Shown here one piece after another: positions 1 to 6,011 of a stretch of DNA of 8,967 nucleotides. The position numbers were made by a program, and so were the translations under genes. Location of the stretch: the NCBI GenBank assembly GCA_938039345.1, contig CALHVB010000105.1, forward strand, positions 1 through 8,967. Reading direction: 5' to 3'. Position 1 is the stretch's first letter. Each line of letters begins with the position of its first letter. The notes below the pieces were generated by a model. That model saw only the letters and a list, made by a program, of their open reading frames with translations. It searched no databases and was not told where the DNA came from. Source of the stretch: an uncultured Sediminicola sp. (GTDB taxonomy: Bacteria; Bacteroidota; Bacteroidia; Flavobacteriales; Flavobacteriaceae).

Positions 1-471
1 TGGTAATCCTAAAATCTTACCTTCTTCATCAGTTACTATCCATCCTGAGTTTGGTCCAGAGTTACCACTTACTACTACATTCTTTACGTTATCTTCTTCG
101 CCATCACCTACACAGAAAGTATAGGGTCCGCCTGATAATTCTCCGCCTGCTATGGCTACTGGTGTACGTACTACTTTTACATAGTTAGAGATATCGTAAC
201 ATCCTGCTAAATCTGTTAAAGCATTGTTATCTTTAGCCAATCCTTCTAATCCGTCTGCATAACTAATATGCCAGATAAGACATGTTCCTGCGCCTGCACC
301 ATCAAAATCAACGCCTTCAATATCGCTAGGCAAACCTAAAATAGTACCTTCTTCATCTGTTACTATCCAGCCTGAGTTAGCGCCTTTGTTACCAGATATA
401 CCAATCCATACATTGTCTTTTTTTCCATCACCTACAGTAAATTCAAAAGGCCCACCTGTTAAAGTACCTCC
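1..471 (-). repeat. Tandem protein-coding repeat, period about 324-327 bp
   Basis: Two in-frame copies of a domain of about 108 residues lie head to tail in the left-edge gene. The full copy spans roughly 148-471 and the next copy spans 1-147 and is cut by the window edge. Over the 49 aligned residues shared by both copies about 34 are identical, with one single-residue indel. The best conserved block is NSGWIVTDEEG followed by ILGLP. The first conserved Cys is present in the partial copy (C269) but is Thr (T161) in the full copy. An older, strongly diverged copy precedes them (about residues 60-145), retaining the CDIYHISY and DLSNVVTINR landmarks. Confidence 0.85.
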
Positions 472-918
472 TTTAGATTCGGTTCTATTAATAGTAACCA
501 CGTTAGACAAATCGAACTCTCCTGTAAGGTTTTCTAAATATTTTCCTCTTTCCAAACCATTTACTGATGAATATGAAATATGATATATATCACACACGCC
601 TTGATTACTAAAATAAAATGAGCCTTCATCTTTTACATAAATTATCTTACCTCTATCTGCTAAAATCCATTTTTTATACTCTCCTTGGGCTTCGCTTACC
701 TCAAACTTAAGAAGTTTACCTTTATCTGTAATACAAATATCTGTTTCATCTGTAGTGCTAACTACACCTCCATCTATTATAATATCTTCATCCGCTTGTT
801 GAAAAGCAAATAAGTTAGGTACTACTAGTAATACCATTAGAACAGAAAAAATCATGTGCCATTTTATTAAAATGGGTACATGATTTACATTTTTAAACAA
901 TAGTAATTTTGTTTTCAT
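1..918 (-). CDS. Secreted glycine-rich repeat protein, 5' part (runs off left edge)
   Basis: An uninterrupted minus-strand frame of 306 codons begins at the ATG at 916-918 and stays open to base 1, so the C-terminus is missing. The N-terminus has a long basic n-region (MKTKLLLFKN...KW), a hydrophobic core at about residues 23-38 (IFSVLMVLLVVPNLFA) and a likely cleavage after ...LFA, so Sec export is expected. The mature part is built of repeats of about 108 residues: a diverged copy (about 60-145), a full copy (150-257) and a partial copy (258-306). The signature is GGxLxGGPFxFxVGDGxxDN, then NSGWIVTDEEGxILGLP, then a Cys-containing GTCLIWHISYxDGLEGL segment. I recall this repeat from large secreted flavobacterial proteins, often exported by the type IX system, but any sorting domain would lie outside the window. 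A surface or adhesive role is only a guess. An in-frame ATG at 853-855 (Met22) would also keep the signal core, but the longer n-region is normal for such proteins. Confidence 0.85.
   Translation of the reverse strand, partial: MKTKLLLFKNVNHVPILIKWHMIFSVLMVLLVVPNLFAFQQADEDIIIDGGVVSTTDETDICITDKGKLLKFEVSEAQGEYKKWILADRGKIIYVKDEGSFYFSNQGVCDIYHISYSSVNGLERGKYLENLTGEFDLSNVVTINRTESKGGTLTGGPFEFTVGDGKKDNVWIGISGNKGANSGWIVTDEEGTILGLPSDIEGVDFDGAGAGTCLIWHISYADGLEGLAKDNNALTDLAGCYDISNYVKVVRTPVAIAGGELSGGPYTFCVGDGEEDNVKNVVVSGNSGPNSGWIVTDEEGKILGLP
851..884 (-). other. Hairpin-forming inverted repeat inside the signal-peptide codons
   Basis: ATCATGT (851-857) pairs with ACATGAT (878-884), and CCATTTT (859-865) pairs with AAAATGG (869-875). 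The loop is three bases, with a small internal bulge at 858 and 876-877. It covers codons 12 to 23 of the secreted repeat protein and includes the alternative in-frame ATG at 853-855. It could be an mRNA structure near the start that masks the internal ATG, or it could be chance in AT-rich coding sequence. Confidence 0.3.
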
Positions 919-985
919 TTCATATAGGTTTTAAGTTAATTAAAAAATATTTATGCATGCGTACTATACTATTCTCTATATGGGG

Positions 986-1030
986 GAAGAAAAAATAAAG
1001 TCTTATCAAATTAAATTGATAAGACTTTAT
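986..1030 (-). terminator. Intrinsic terminator after the RskA-like lipoprotein gene
   Basis: ATAAAGTCTTATCAA (995-1009) and TTGATAAGACTTTAT (1016-1030) form a perfect 15-bp stem with a 6-base loop. Read on the minus strand, the stem is followed at once by a T-rich tract (complement of 986-994). It lies 39 bp past the stop codon of the lipoprotein gene and upstream of the left-edge gene, so the two minus-strand genes are probably separate transcription units. The rest of the 150-bp spacer 919-1068 must hold the promoter of the left-edge gene; no convincing flavobacterial -7 element (TAnnTTTG) was found there. Confidence 0.85.
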
Positions 1031-1068
1031 ATCATTATTAAGTAGGTAAATCTACTTTTTAGATAGTC

Positions 1069-1938
1069 TTATCTAGAAACTGAACCTTTAGGGAAACTTG
1101 CAGAAACATTAGAACCTATTGTTTGTACTCCCATAGCATCTTCTGCTACCATACTAGCCAATGGTTTTAATACAAATGGTTTTGCATTATTATCTGGATA
1201 AGGCTCTATACTTATAACTGTTGTTTTTCCTCTAACATCTATTGGAAAGTCTACTCCACTAGGAGCATTTTCTAAAAAATCTTCACCTGGAAATGGAGGG
1301 CCAGGATTAGCACCACTAAAAGGACTACCTTCATCGTTACCAGTAACAGATGTAAATGTACCTGTACTAAGAGGAACACCGTTTACAACAACCCATCCTT
1401 CATATTTCCATCCAGCTTCTAATGTAGGAAGGTTTAAACCAGCAACAGGAGACGCACCACTATTGTTTAAAAACCAAACACCACTATATTTTTCTTCAGG
1501 ATCACCTGTTCCTGTTGGCGCTGCAATAATATACTCTCCAGAGATTGCATCAAAAGATGAAGCTACAGTTCCTGTTGTTAAACTAGCAGTATTTCCATTA
1601 AAATCACCAACAAATAGTTTTGTATCCGCTGGCATTGGTGATGGGTCTGGGTTTGGCTCAATAGACAAAACAAATTTTGTTGCACTTTCTAACATATCTT
1701 TGTCTATGGCAAAACTAGATTTAGACAATGTTTTGTTCTCATCTACAGTAAAAGTACCTGTAGAGACTGGTGCTCCATCAACAATAATCCAACCTTCGTA
1801 AACATAATCTGCACCTAAATCTTCTAAACCATCAATATTTATTTCTAAATTAGATGTTGTGGGTGCGTTATCATCATTGTCATCACTACAACTAAAAAAT
1901 AATAATGTAAGACTTGATAATAAAAATAACTTCTTCAT
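1069..1938 (-). CDS. Surface lipoprotein with two RskA-C-like domains
   Basis: This encodes 289 residues from the ATG at 1936-1938. A TTG would extend it by ten codons, but the ATG gives a standard lipoprotein signal: MKKLFLLSSLTLLFFSC with lipobox Cys17. The next residues (SDDNDDN) resemble the acidic lipoprotein export signal of Bacteroidota, so display on the outer surface is likely. Two related domains follow, at about 31-139 and 168-282. Each has YEGW(I/V)(I/V)V(D/N)G.P(V/L)STGTF, a variable stretch, then (V/I)(L/I)SIEP.P(D/N) and a short C-terminal tail. This order (Y..W......G.P...G, then T/SxEP) matches what I recall of the RskA anti-sigma-K C-terminal domain. There is no zinc-binding anti-sigma domain and no membrane helix, so it should not be called an anti-sigma factor; function is unknown. 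The gene is divergent from the two-component system, across a spacer with phased repeats that may place it under that regulator. Confidence 0.8.
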   Translation of the reverse strand: MKKLFLLSSLTLLFFSCSDDNDDNAPTTSNLEINIDGLEDLGADYVYEGWIIVDGAPVSTGTFTVDENKTLSKSSFAIDKDMLESATKFVLSIEPNPDPSPMPADTKLFVGDFNGNTASLTTGTVASSFDAISGEYIIAAPTGTGDPEEKYSGVWFLNNSGASPVAGLNLPTLEAGWKYEGWVVVNGVPLSTGTFTSVTGNDEGSPFSGANPGPPFPGEDFLENAPSGVDFPIDVRGKTTVISIEPYPDNNAKPFVLKPLASMVAEDAMGVQTIGSNVSASFPKGSVSR

Positions 1939-1962
1939 AATTTTATTTTGTTTTATAATTTG

Positions 1963-2000
1963 TAACAAACTAAGCCATATAGTGTAACAGAAATGTCACA
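1963..2000 (-). promoter_or_regulatory. Candidate regulator sites facing the lipoprotein gene
   Basis: On the minus strand TGTGA (2000-1996) is followed exactly 11 bp later by TGTTA (1989-1985) and, a further 22 bp on, by another TGTTA (1967-1963). Helically phased direct half-sites of this kind are typical of OmpR/PhoB-family operators. The same bases also read as an imperfect palindrome (TGTAAC-N6-GTCACA, 1983-2000). They lie 25 to 62 bp upstream of the lipoprotein start codon. The binding protein is inferred, not shown. Confidence 0.4.
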
Positions 2001-2021
2001 AAAGCATAAACTTTTTATATC

Positions 2022-2043
2022 TTTTGTAAGTTTTTTGTGAATT
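2022..2043 (+). promoter_or_regulatory. 11-bp direct repeat, candidate OmpR-type operator
   Basis: TTTTGTAAGTT (2022-2032) and TTTTGTGAATT (2033-2043) are adjacent 11-bp direct repeats matching at 9 of 11 positions. The core TGTRA recurs in the same divergent spacer in pairs nearer each gene. TTTTGTGA here is also the exact inverted partner of TCACAAAA at 1996-2003. This is consistent with autoregulation by the response regulator encoded at 2168. Confidence 0.4.
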
Positions 2044-2124
2044 TTTCGGCTATAATCTGGTGAATTATTATAAAAACTATAACAAACAGAGGGTTTTTAG
2101 TAGATTTTTCTAATTAAAAACTAT

Positions 2125-2142
2125 TGTGATATCTCTGTGATA
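2125..2142 (+). promoter_or_regulatory. TGTGATA direct repeat upstream of the response regulator
   Basis: TGTGATA occurs at 2125-2131 and again at 2136-2142, exactly 11 bp apart, ending 25 bp before the response-regulator start. The second copy overlaps TACTTTTT (2141-2148), a weak match to the flavobacterial -7 element TAnnTTTG. No well-spaced TTG -33 element is present. Sites touching the core promoter could activate or repress transcription. Confidence 0.4.
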
Positions 2143-2167
2143 CTTTTTTTATTTATTAGCTAAACCG

Positions 2168-2869
2168 ATGATTATGAAACGAATCCTTATTATAGAAGAT
2201 GATTTAGAGATTATTAAACTCTTAGAAATTCATCTTACCGATTTTATATACAACATATCTATTGCTACAGATGGAGAAATAGGTTTAGAAAAAGCATTAA
2301 AAGAAGATTACGACCTTATTTTACTAGATTTAACATTACCAAATATGGATGGTATTGAAGTTTGTAAACAACTTAGAGCAAAAAAGAATACTCCTGTTAT
2401 TATGTTAACTGCAAAATCTGAAGAAATAGATCGCGTTCTTGGATTAGAAATTGGAGCTGACGATTACATTACAAAACCTTTTAGCATTCGTGAATTATTA
2501 GCTAGAATAAAAGCTGTATTAAGAAGAACAAATTCTAAAAGCTTAGTTGAAAAGAATAGTACATCCTTATCTTTCGAAGGTTTGTCTATAAATGTAGATA
2601 AGAGAAAAGTGGTGTTAAATAATGAGAAGATAGAATTATCTCCAAAAGAATTTGAGCTTTTAGTTTTAATGGCTTCAAATCCAGGAAGAAATTATTCTAG
2701 AACAGAATTACTAAATATCATATGGGGCTATAATTTTGAAGGATATGAACATACTGTAAACTCTCATATAAACCGTTTAAGGGCAAAAATTGAAAAAGAT
2801 ATGACCGCTCCTAATTATATTTTAACTTCTTGGGGTGTTGGCTATAAATTTAATGAAGATATTGCGTAA
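2168..2869 (+). CDS. OmpR/PhoB-family response regulator
   Basis: This is a cytoplasmic transcription factor of 233 residues, full length for the family. The receiver domain (about 4-120) has the acidic pair E10/D11-D12, phospho-acceptor Asp54 in LLDLTLPNMDG, the switch Thr81 in MLTAKS and the conserved Lys103 in TKPF. A linker leads to a winged-helix DNA-binding domain (about 135-228) with EFELLVLMASNPGRNYSR and the recognition helix TVNSHINRLRAKIE (196-209), ending in the wing WGVGYKF. All residues needed for phosphorylation are intact. The ATG at 2174 (MKRILIIEDD) is an equally good or better start, since it has A at -3, an arrangement favoured in Bacteroidota. The stop overlaps the kinase start (TAATG), so the kinase at 2869 is the cognate partner. 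Phased TGTRA repeats upstream suggest autoregulation. The stimulus is unknown. Confidence 0.95.
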   Translation: MIMKRILIIEDDLEIIKLLEIHLTDFIYNISIATDGEIGLEKALKEDYDLILLDLTLPNMDGIEVCKQLRAKKNTPVIMLTAKSEEIDRVLGLEIGADDYITKPFSIRELLARIKAVLRRTNSKSLVEKNSTSLSFEGLSINVDKRKVVLNNEKIELSPKEFELLVLMASNPGRNYSRTELLNIIWGYNFEGYEHTVNSHINRLRAKIEKDMTAPNYILTSWGVGYKFNEDIA

Positions 2870-4365
2870 TGAATACTGAAAAAACATTAACTCCAAGACT
2901 TATAAAAAGATTATTGTTTGTCTTTATTCTTATTATACTTTTAATGGGATCATCTTATATTCTTATAACAGGATATTTTGCAAACAAACATAACGAAGCA
3001 ACGGCACAACGAGTAAACGCAAATGTTGCTAATTATTTAATAGAAGAAAAATTTCAAAACTCTTCTCCTTTTTTAGAGGATGGTAGTGTAAACAAACCTT
3101 TGTTTGGAGACATTATGCACGATATGATGGCTGTAAATAGAAGTATTGAAGTTTATTTATTAGAAAATACAGGAGAGATTCTCTATTCTGTGGTATTAGA
3201 TCACAATGATAATACTCCTGCTAAAAAAGTTTCTTTAGAACCCATACAGTCTTTTATAGCAAATGATGGGCAGAAATATATTTTAGGTGATGACCCCAAA
3301 AACCCAGGGACTCAAAAAATATTTTCTGCTGCACCATACGAAGCCAATGGAAGAAGTGGTTATATATATATTATTCTTGCAGGTCAAGAATTTCAATATA
3401 TCAGTAAAAATTTACTAGCACAGTATTTTGTTAAATTAGGTGTTGGAGCCATATTATTAACGATGCTTTTTGCCGCATTAATTGGATTAGCAAGTATTTG
3501 GTTTCTTACTAAAAATTTACGTTTAATGACGCGTACCGTTCGTAAATTTCAAGAAGGAGATATGACAGCAAGAATTGAAAACCCTGAAAATTCTGATATT
3601 GAAGTTTTTGCTCATTCTTTTAATGAAATGGCAGATACTATTGTTGATAATATGGAGAAAATGCAATCTGTAGATTTATTAAGAAGAGAACTTATTGCTA
3701 ATGTATCTCATGATTTGCGTACTCCATTAGCCATCTTAAAAGGATATGTAGAAACATTGCAAATAAAAAAAGATACCCTATCTGAAAAGGAAAAGGAAGA
3801 GTATTTACAAATAACTCATAATAATATAGATAAACTTTCAAAACTAATTAACCAATTATTCGAATATTCTAAATTAGAAGCAGAACAAGTAGTTCCCATA
3901 AAAGAGCCTTTTTCTATTACTGAATTATCTCATGATTTAATTGCGAAGTTTGAATTAATTGCAGCAAAAAAAGATATTACATTAAAATTAGAAAAACCTG
4001 AAGAAAATAGTGTTGTTTTTGCAGATGTTAGCTTAGTAGAAAGGGCACTGCAAAACTTAATAGAAAATGCTATTAAATATACAGAACCAAAAGGAGTAAT
4101 AACACTACAATTACAGCGCAAAACAAAAAATATTGAAATTAATATTACGGATACCGGAGTTGGTATTCCTAAAATAGAACAACCATATATTTTTGACCGT
4201 TATAAGCAAGTGAACAAGAGTACAAAAAAACAAGGATATGGTCTTGGACTTGCTATTGTTAAAAAAATTATGGATTTACACGATACAACTATAACTGTAC
4301 TAAGCACACCCAAAAAAGGTAGTTCCTTTATTTTTAACCTACCTACGTATCAAGCACAAGTATAA
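2869..4365 (+). CDS. Membrane sensor histidine kinase (HAMP-HisKA-HATPase)
   Basis: This encodes a 498-residue inner-membrane kinase. The order is TM1 (about 14-37), a periplasmic sensor segment of about 150 residues (38-187), TM2 (about 188-213), HAMP (about 214-266), and a dimerisation/phosphotransfer domain with His281 in NVSHDLRTPLA. The ATP-binding domain has an N box (ALQNLIENAIKY, 393-404), G1 (DTGVGIP, 428-434), an F box (YIFDRYKQV, 440-448) and G2 (GYGLGLAIV, 456-464). All catalytic motifs are intact, and His followed by Asp suggests that phosphatase activity is possible too. The sensor region (RSIEVYLLENTGEILYS and following) reads like a small PAS/Cache-type fold, but I cannot name a ligand. 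Its ATG overlaps the regulator's stop by one base, so translation is coupled. A hairpin 24 bp downstream closes the operon. Confidence 0.95.
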   Translation: MNTEKTLTPRLIKRLLFVFILIILLMGSSYILITGYFANKHNEATAQRVNANVANYLIEEKFQNSSPFLEDGSVNKPLFGDIMHDMMAVNRSIEVYLLENTGEILYSVVLDHNDNTPAKKVSLEPIQSFIANDGQKYILGDDPKNPGTQKIFSAAPYEANGRSGYIYIILAGQEFQYISKNLLAQYFVKLGVGAILLTMLFAALIGLASIWFLTKNLRLMTRTVRKFQEGDMTARIENPENSDIEVFAHSFNEMADTIVDNMEKMQSVDLLRRELIANVSHDLRTPLAILKGYVETLQIKKDTLSEKEKEEYLQITHNNIDKLSKLINQLFEYSKLEAEQVVPIKEPFSITELSHDLIAKFELIAAKKDITLKLEKPEENSVVFADVSLVERALQNLIENAIKYTEPKGVITLQLQRKTKNIEINITDTGVGIPKIEQPYIFDRYKQVNKSTKKQGYGLGLAIVKKIMDLHDTTITVLSTPKKGSSFIFNLPTYQAQV

Positions 4366-4388
4366 ACTAACTTGATATACACTATTAC

Positions 4389-4414
4389 AAGCCTTTCTTT
4401 GTATAGAAAGGCTT
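4389..4414 (+). terminator. Hairpin terminator of the two-component operon
   Basis: AAGCCTTTCT (4389-4398) and AGAAAGGCTT (4405-4414) form a perfect 10-bp stem with a 6-base loop, starting 24 bp after the kinase stop. The following tract (TTCCTCT) is only moderately T-rich, so termination may be incomplete and some readthrough into the cytochrome gene is possible. Confidence 0.7.
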
Positions 4415-4462
4415 TCCTCTAATTACAAATTACATCTAATGGGTAAAAAACACTTATTTTAC

Positions 4463-4484
4463 TTAATTATTTATAAATAATTAA
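4463..4484 (+). promoter_or_regulatory. 22-bp perfect AT palindrome upstream of the cytochrome gene
   Basis: The half-site TTAATTATTTA (4463-4473) is followed without spacer by its exact reverse complement (4474-4484), centred 50 bp upstream of the cytochrome start codon. The position suits an operator for a dimeric regulator or an activator site. It is all A/T in an AT-rich spacer, so a structural or chance origin remains possible. Confidence 0.35.
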
Positions 4485-4523
4485 ATATATATGTAGCTTA
4501 GCAAAATAATCTTTACACTAAAA

Positions 4524-5975
4524 ATGATTTATTCTTCTAAATTTTTGAGTAATTTTTATTTATTAGGAATTTATATCCCACTTTCTGTATTTGTATCTTG
4601 TTCTAGTAATGGTTCTATAGAAAGTATAGACATTGTTAATGAACCAGAACCAATAACTTATAATACTTCTCGAATTCCTAGCACTAGCCAAAGACAAGGA
4701 GAGATAGAAAAAGGAAAAGAATATTTATTTTCTGGTAATTTTATGAGTTCAGGAATTCCTTACGATGCTTATATTTTAGCCAATGGAGAAGATGATGCTA
4801 ATCTATTAAACAGAGTAGGAGATAATGCTGTAATTATATATGATTATACAGCTGTTACAGCACCAAATGGTGTGCGAGTTGTTGCTCCAAATTGTTTAAG
4901 CTGCCATGCCTCTAAAATCAATGATGAACTTGTAATTGGCTTAGGAAATCATAGTTCTGATTTTACTAGTAACAGAGCAGAAGCAATGCCATTACTAGAC
5001 TTAGCCATAAATCAGCTTTATGGCCCTAATAGTAAGGAAGCAGCAGCAGCAGAATTATTTAAAAAAAGTATTACTGCATTAGGCCCTAAAATTATTACAA
5101 ATAGTAAAGGTGTTAATGTTGCAGACAAAATAGCTGAAGTACTTGTTTCTCATAGGGATAAAAACACATTAGAATGGTTAGACGAGCCTAATATAAAAAT
5201 ATCTGATGAAGTAATACCTACAGATGTTCCTGCTTGGTGGTTATTAAAAAAGAAAAACGCCATGTTTTATAATGCCATGGGTAGAAAAGATTTTTGCAAA
5301 TCATTCATAGGAGCTAGTTTACTAACATTAGCAGATCTAAATAAAGCAATTGAGGTAGATAAAAATATGGTAGATGTTCTTACTTATATTAATAGTTTAG
5401 AAGCTCCCAAATATCCATTTGAAATAAATAGTGATTTGGCTAGTGAAGGTAAAATTATATTTAACAATAACTGTACTACTTGCCATGGTACTTATGGTGA
5501 TAATTCTTCCTATCCTAATTTATTAGTTTCCTTAGAAACTGTAAATACAGATCCAGAATTATCGAACCGTTCTACTGCTAATTCTGTCAATAACGATTAT
5601 TTTTTAGATTGGTTTAATACTGGTTGGTTTGGTTCTAGTGAAAACCCTCTAGAATTGGTTCCTCAAGGTGGTTATATTGCACCTCCTTTAGATGGTATAT
5701 GGGCTTCTGCACCATATTTTCATAATGCTTCTGTACCAACTGTTGAAGATGTTTTAAACAGTACCGAAAGACCTACTCTTTGGAGTAGAACTTTTGATGA
5801 TTCTGATTATAATAAAAATAAATTGGGGTGGAATTATACTGTTGAAACTACCCAATCTAATACAAAAACGTATGATACTACCATAAAAGGATATAGTAAT
5901 CAAGGGCATACCTTTGGAGATAATTTATCTAATGAAGAAAGAAAAGCTCTTATAGAATATCTAAAAACATTATAA
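4524..5975 (+). CDS. Di-haem c-type cytochrome lipoprotein, RoxA/peroxidase-like
   Basis: This encodes 483 residues with a lipoprotein signal ending in VFVSC (Cys26), so the mature protein is lipid-anchored outside the cytoplasm. Two covalent haem sites are visible: CLSCH (124-128) and CTTCH (317-321). Between them lies VPAWWLLKKKNAMFYNAMGR (235-254). After the second haem come YPNLL (330-334) and the C-terminal block APPLDGIWASAPYFHNASVPTVEDVL (386-411). As I remember it, this layout belongs to the RoxA-like/di-haem cytochrome c peroxidase superfamily, whose members are peroxidases, MauG-like enzymes or haem dioxygenases such as RoxA. At 483 residues it is shorter than RoxA, and rubber cleavage should not be assumed. 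Haem attachment would need the host's cytochrome c maturation system, not seen here. Substrate and redox partner are unknown. The spacer contains a terminator for the upstream operon and a palindrome, so it is probably a separate transcription unit. There is no Shine-Dalgarno sequence (TAAAAATG). Confidence 0.85.
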   Translation: MIYSSKFLSNFYLLGIYIPLSVFVSCSSNGSIESIDIVNEPEPITYNTSRIPSTSQRQGEIEKGKEYLFSGNFMSSGIPYDAYILANGEDDANLLNRVGDNAVIIYDYTAVTAPNGVRVVAPNCLSCHASKINDELVIGLGNHSSDFTSNRAEAMPLLDLAINQLYGPNSKEAAAAELFKKSITALGPKIITNSKGVNVADKIAEVLVSHRDKNTLEWLDEPNIKISDEVIPTDVPAWWLLKKKNAMFYNAMGRKDFCKSFIGASLLTLADLNKAIEVDKNMVDVLTYINSLEAPKYPFEINSDLASEGKIIFNNNCTTCHGTYGDNSSYPNLLVSLETVNTDPELSNRSTANSVNNDYFLDWFNTGWFGSSENPLELVPQGGYIAPPLDGIWASAPYFHNASVPTVEDVLNSTERPTLWSRTFDDSDYNKNKLGWNYTVETTQSNTKTYDTTIKGYSNQGHTFGDNLSNEERKALIEYLKTL

Positions 5976-5990
5976 ATATTATATAAGAGC
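5946..5990. terminator. Probable bidirectional terminator containing the cytochrome stop codon
   Basis: GCTCTTATAGAATAT (5946-5960) and ATATTATATAAGAGC (5976-5990) pair at 14 of 15 positions around a 15-base loop. After one mismatch, AAA (5942-5944) and TTT (5992-5994) extend the stem. The stop codon TAA of the plus-strand cytochrome (5973-5975) lies in the loop. Plus-strand readthrough is followed by CTTTATT. On the minus strand the stem is followed by TTTTCTTTCTTC, a better T tract, so it should also end the convergent ATPase operon, whose stop lies 22 bp away. Confidence 0.6.
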
Positions 5991-6011
5991 CTTTATTAAG
6001 ACTATAATTTC

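Noticed and set aside
1..471. Repeats as a CRISPR array or transposon ends
   Set aside because: The copies are long, in frame and conserved at protein level, with no spacer/repeat alternation or terminal inverted repeats.
386..583. Plus-strand open frame of 65 codons
   Set aside because: It lies antisense to the secreted repeat gene, whose repeat pattern proves the minus-strand frame; no signal or domain in this one.
1463..1801. Plus-strand open frame of 112 codons
   Set aside because: It is antisense to the duplicated-domain lipoprotein; composition is that of a reverse-frame shadow.
1069..1938. Anti-sigma factor call for the lipoprotein
   Set aside because: There is no sigma-binding domain, no membrane helix and no sigma-factor gene in the window; only the outer domain is similar.
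1939..1968. TTG-initiated extension of the lipoprotein by ten codons
   Set aside because: It would put MLQIIKQNKI before an already perfect lipoprotein signal peptide, and the TTG lies inside a candidate regulator half-site.
1983..2000. TGTAAC-N6-GTCACA as a Crp/Fnr-type palindrome
   Set aside because: The arms mismatch at one position, and the same bases fit the 11-bp direct-repeat pattern found twice more in this spacer, which explains more with one idea.
3930..4121. Minus-strand open frame of 63 codons
   Set aside because: It is antisense to the histidine-kinase ATP-binding region and has no recognisable features.
4524..5975. Latex-clearing rubber oxygenase call for the cytochrome
   Set aside because: Only superfamily-level motifs are shared; the length differs and the catalytic residues could not be verified.
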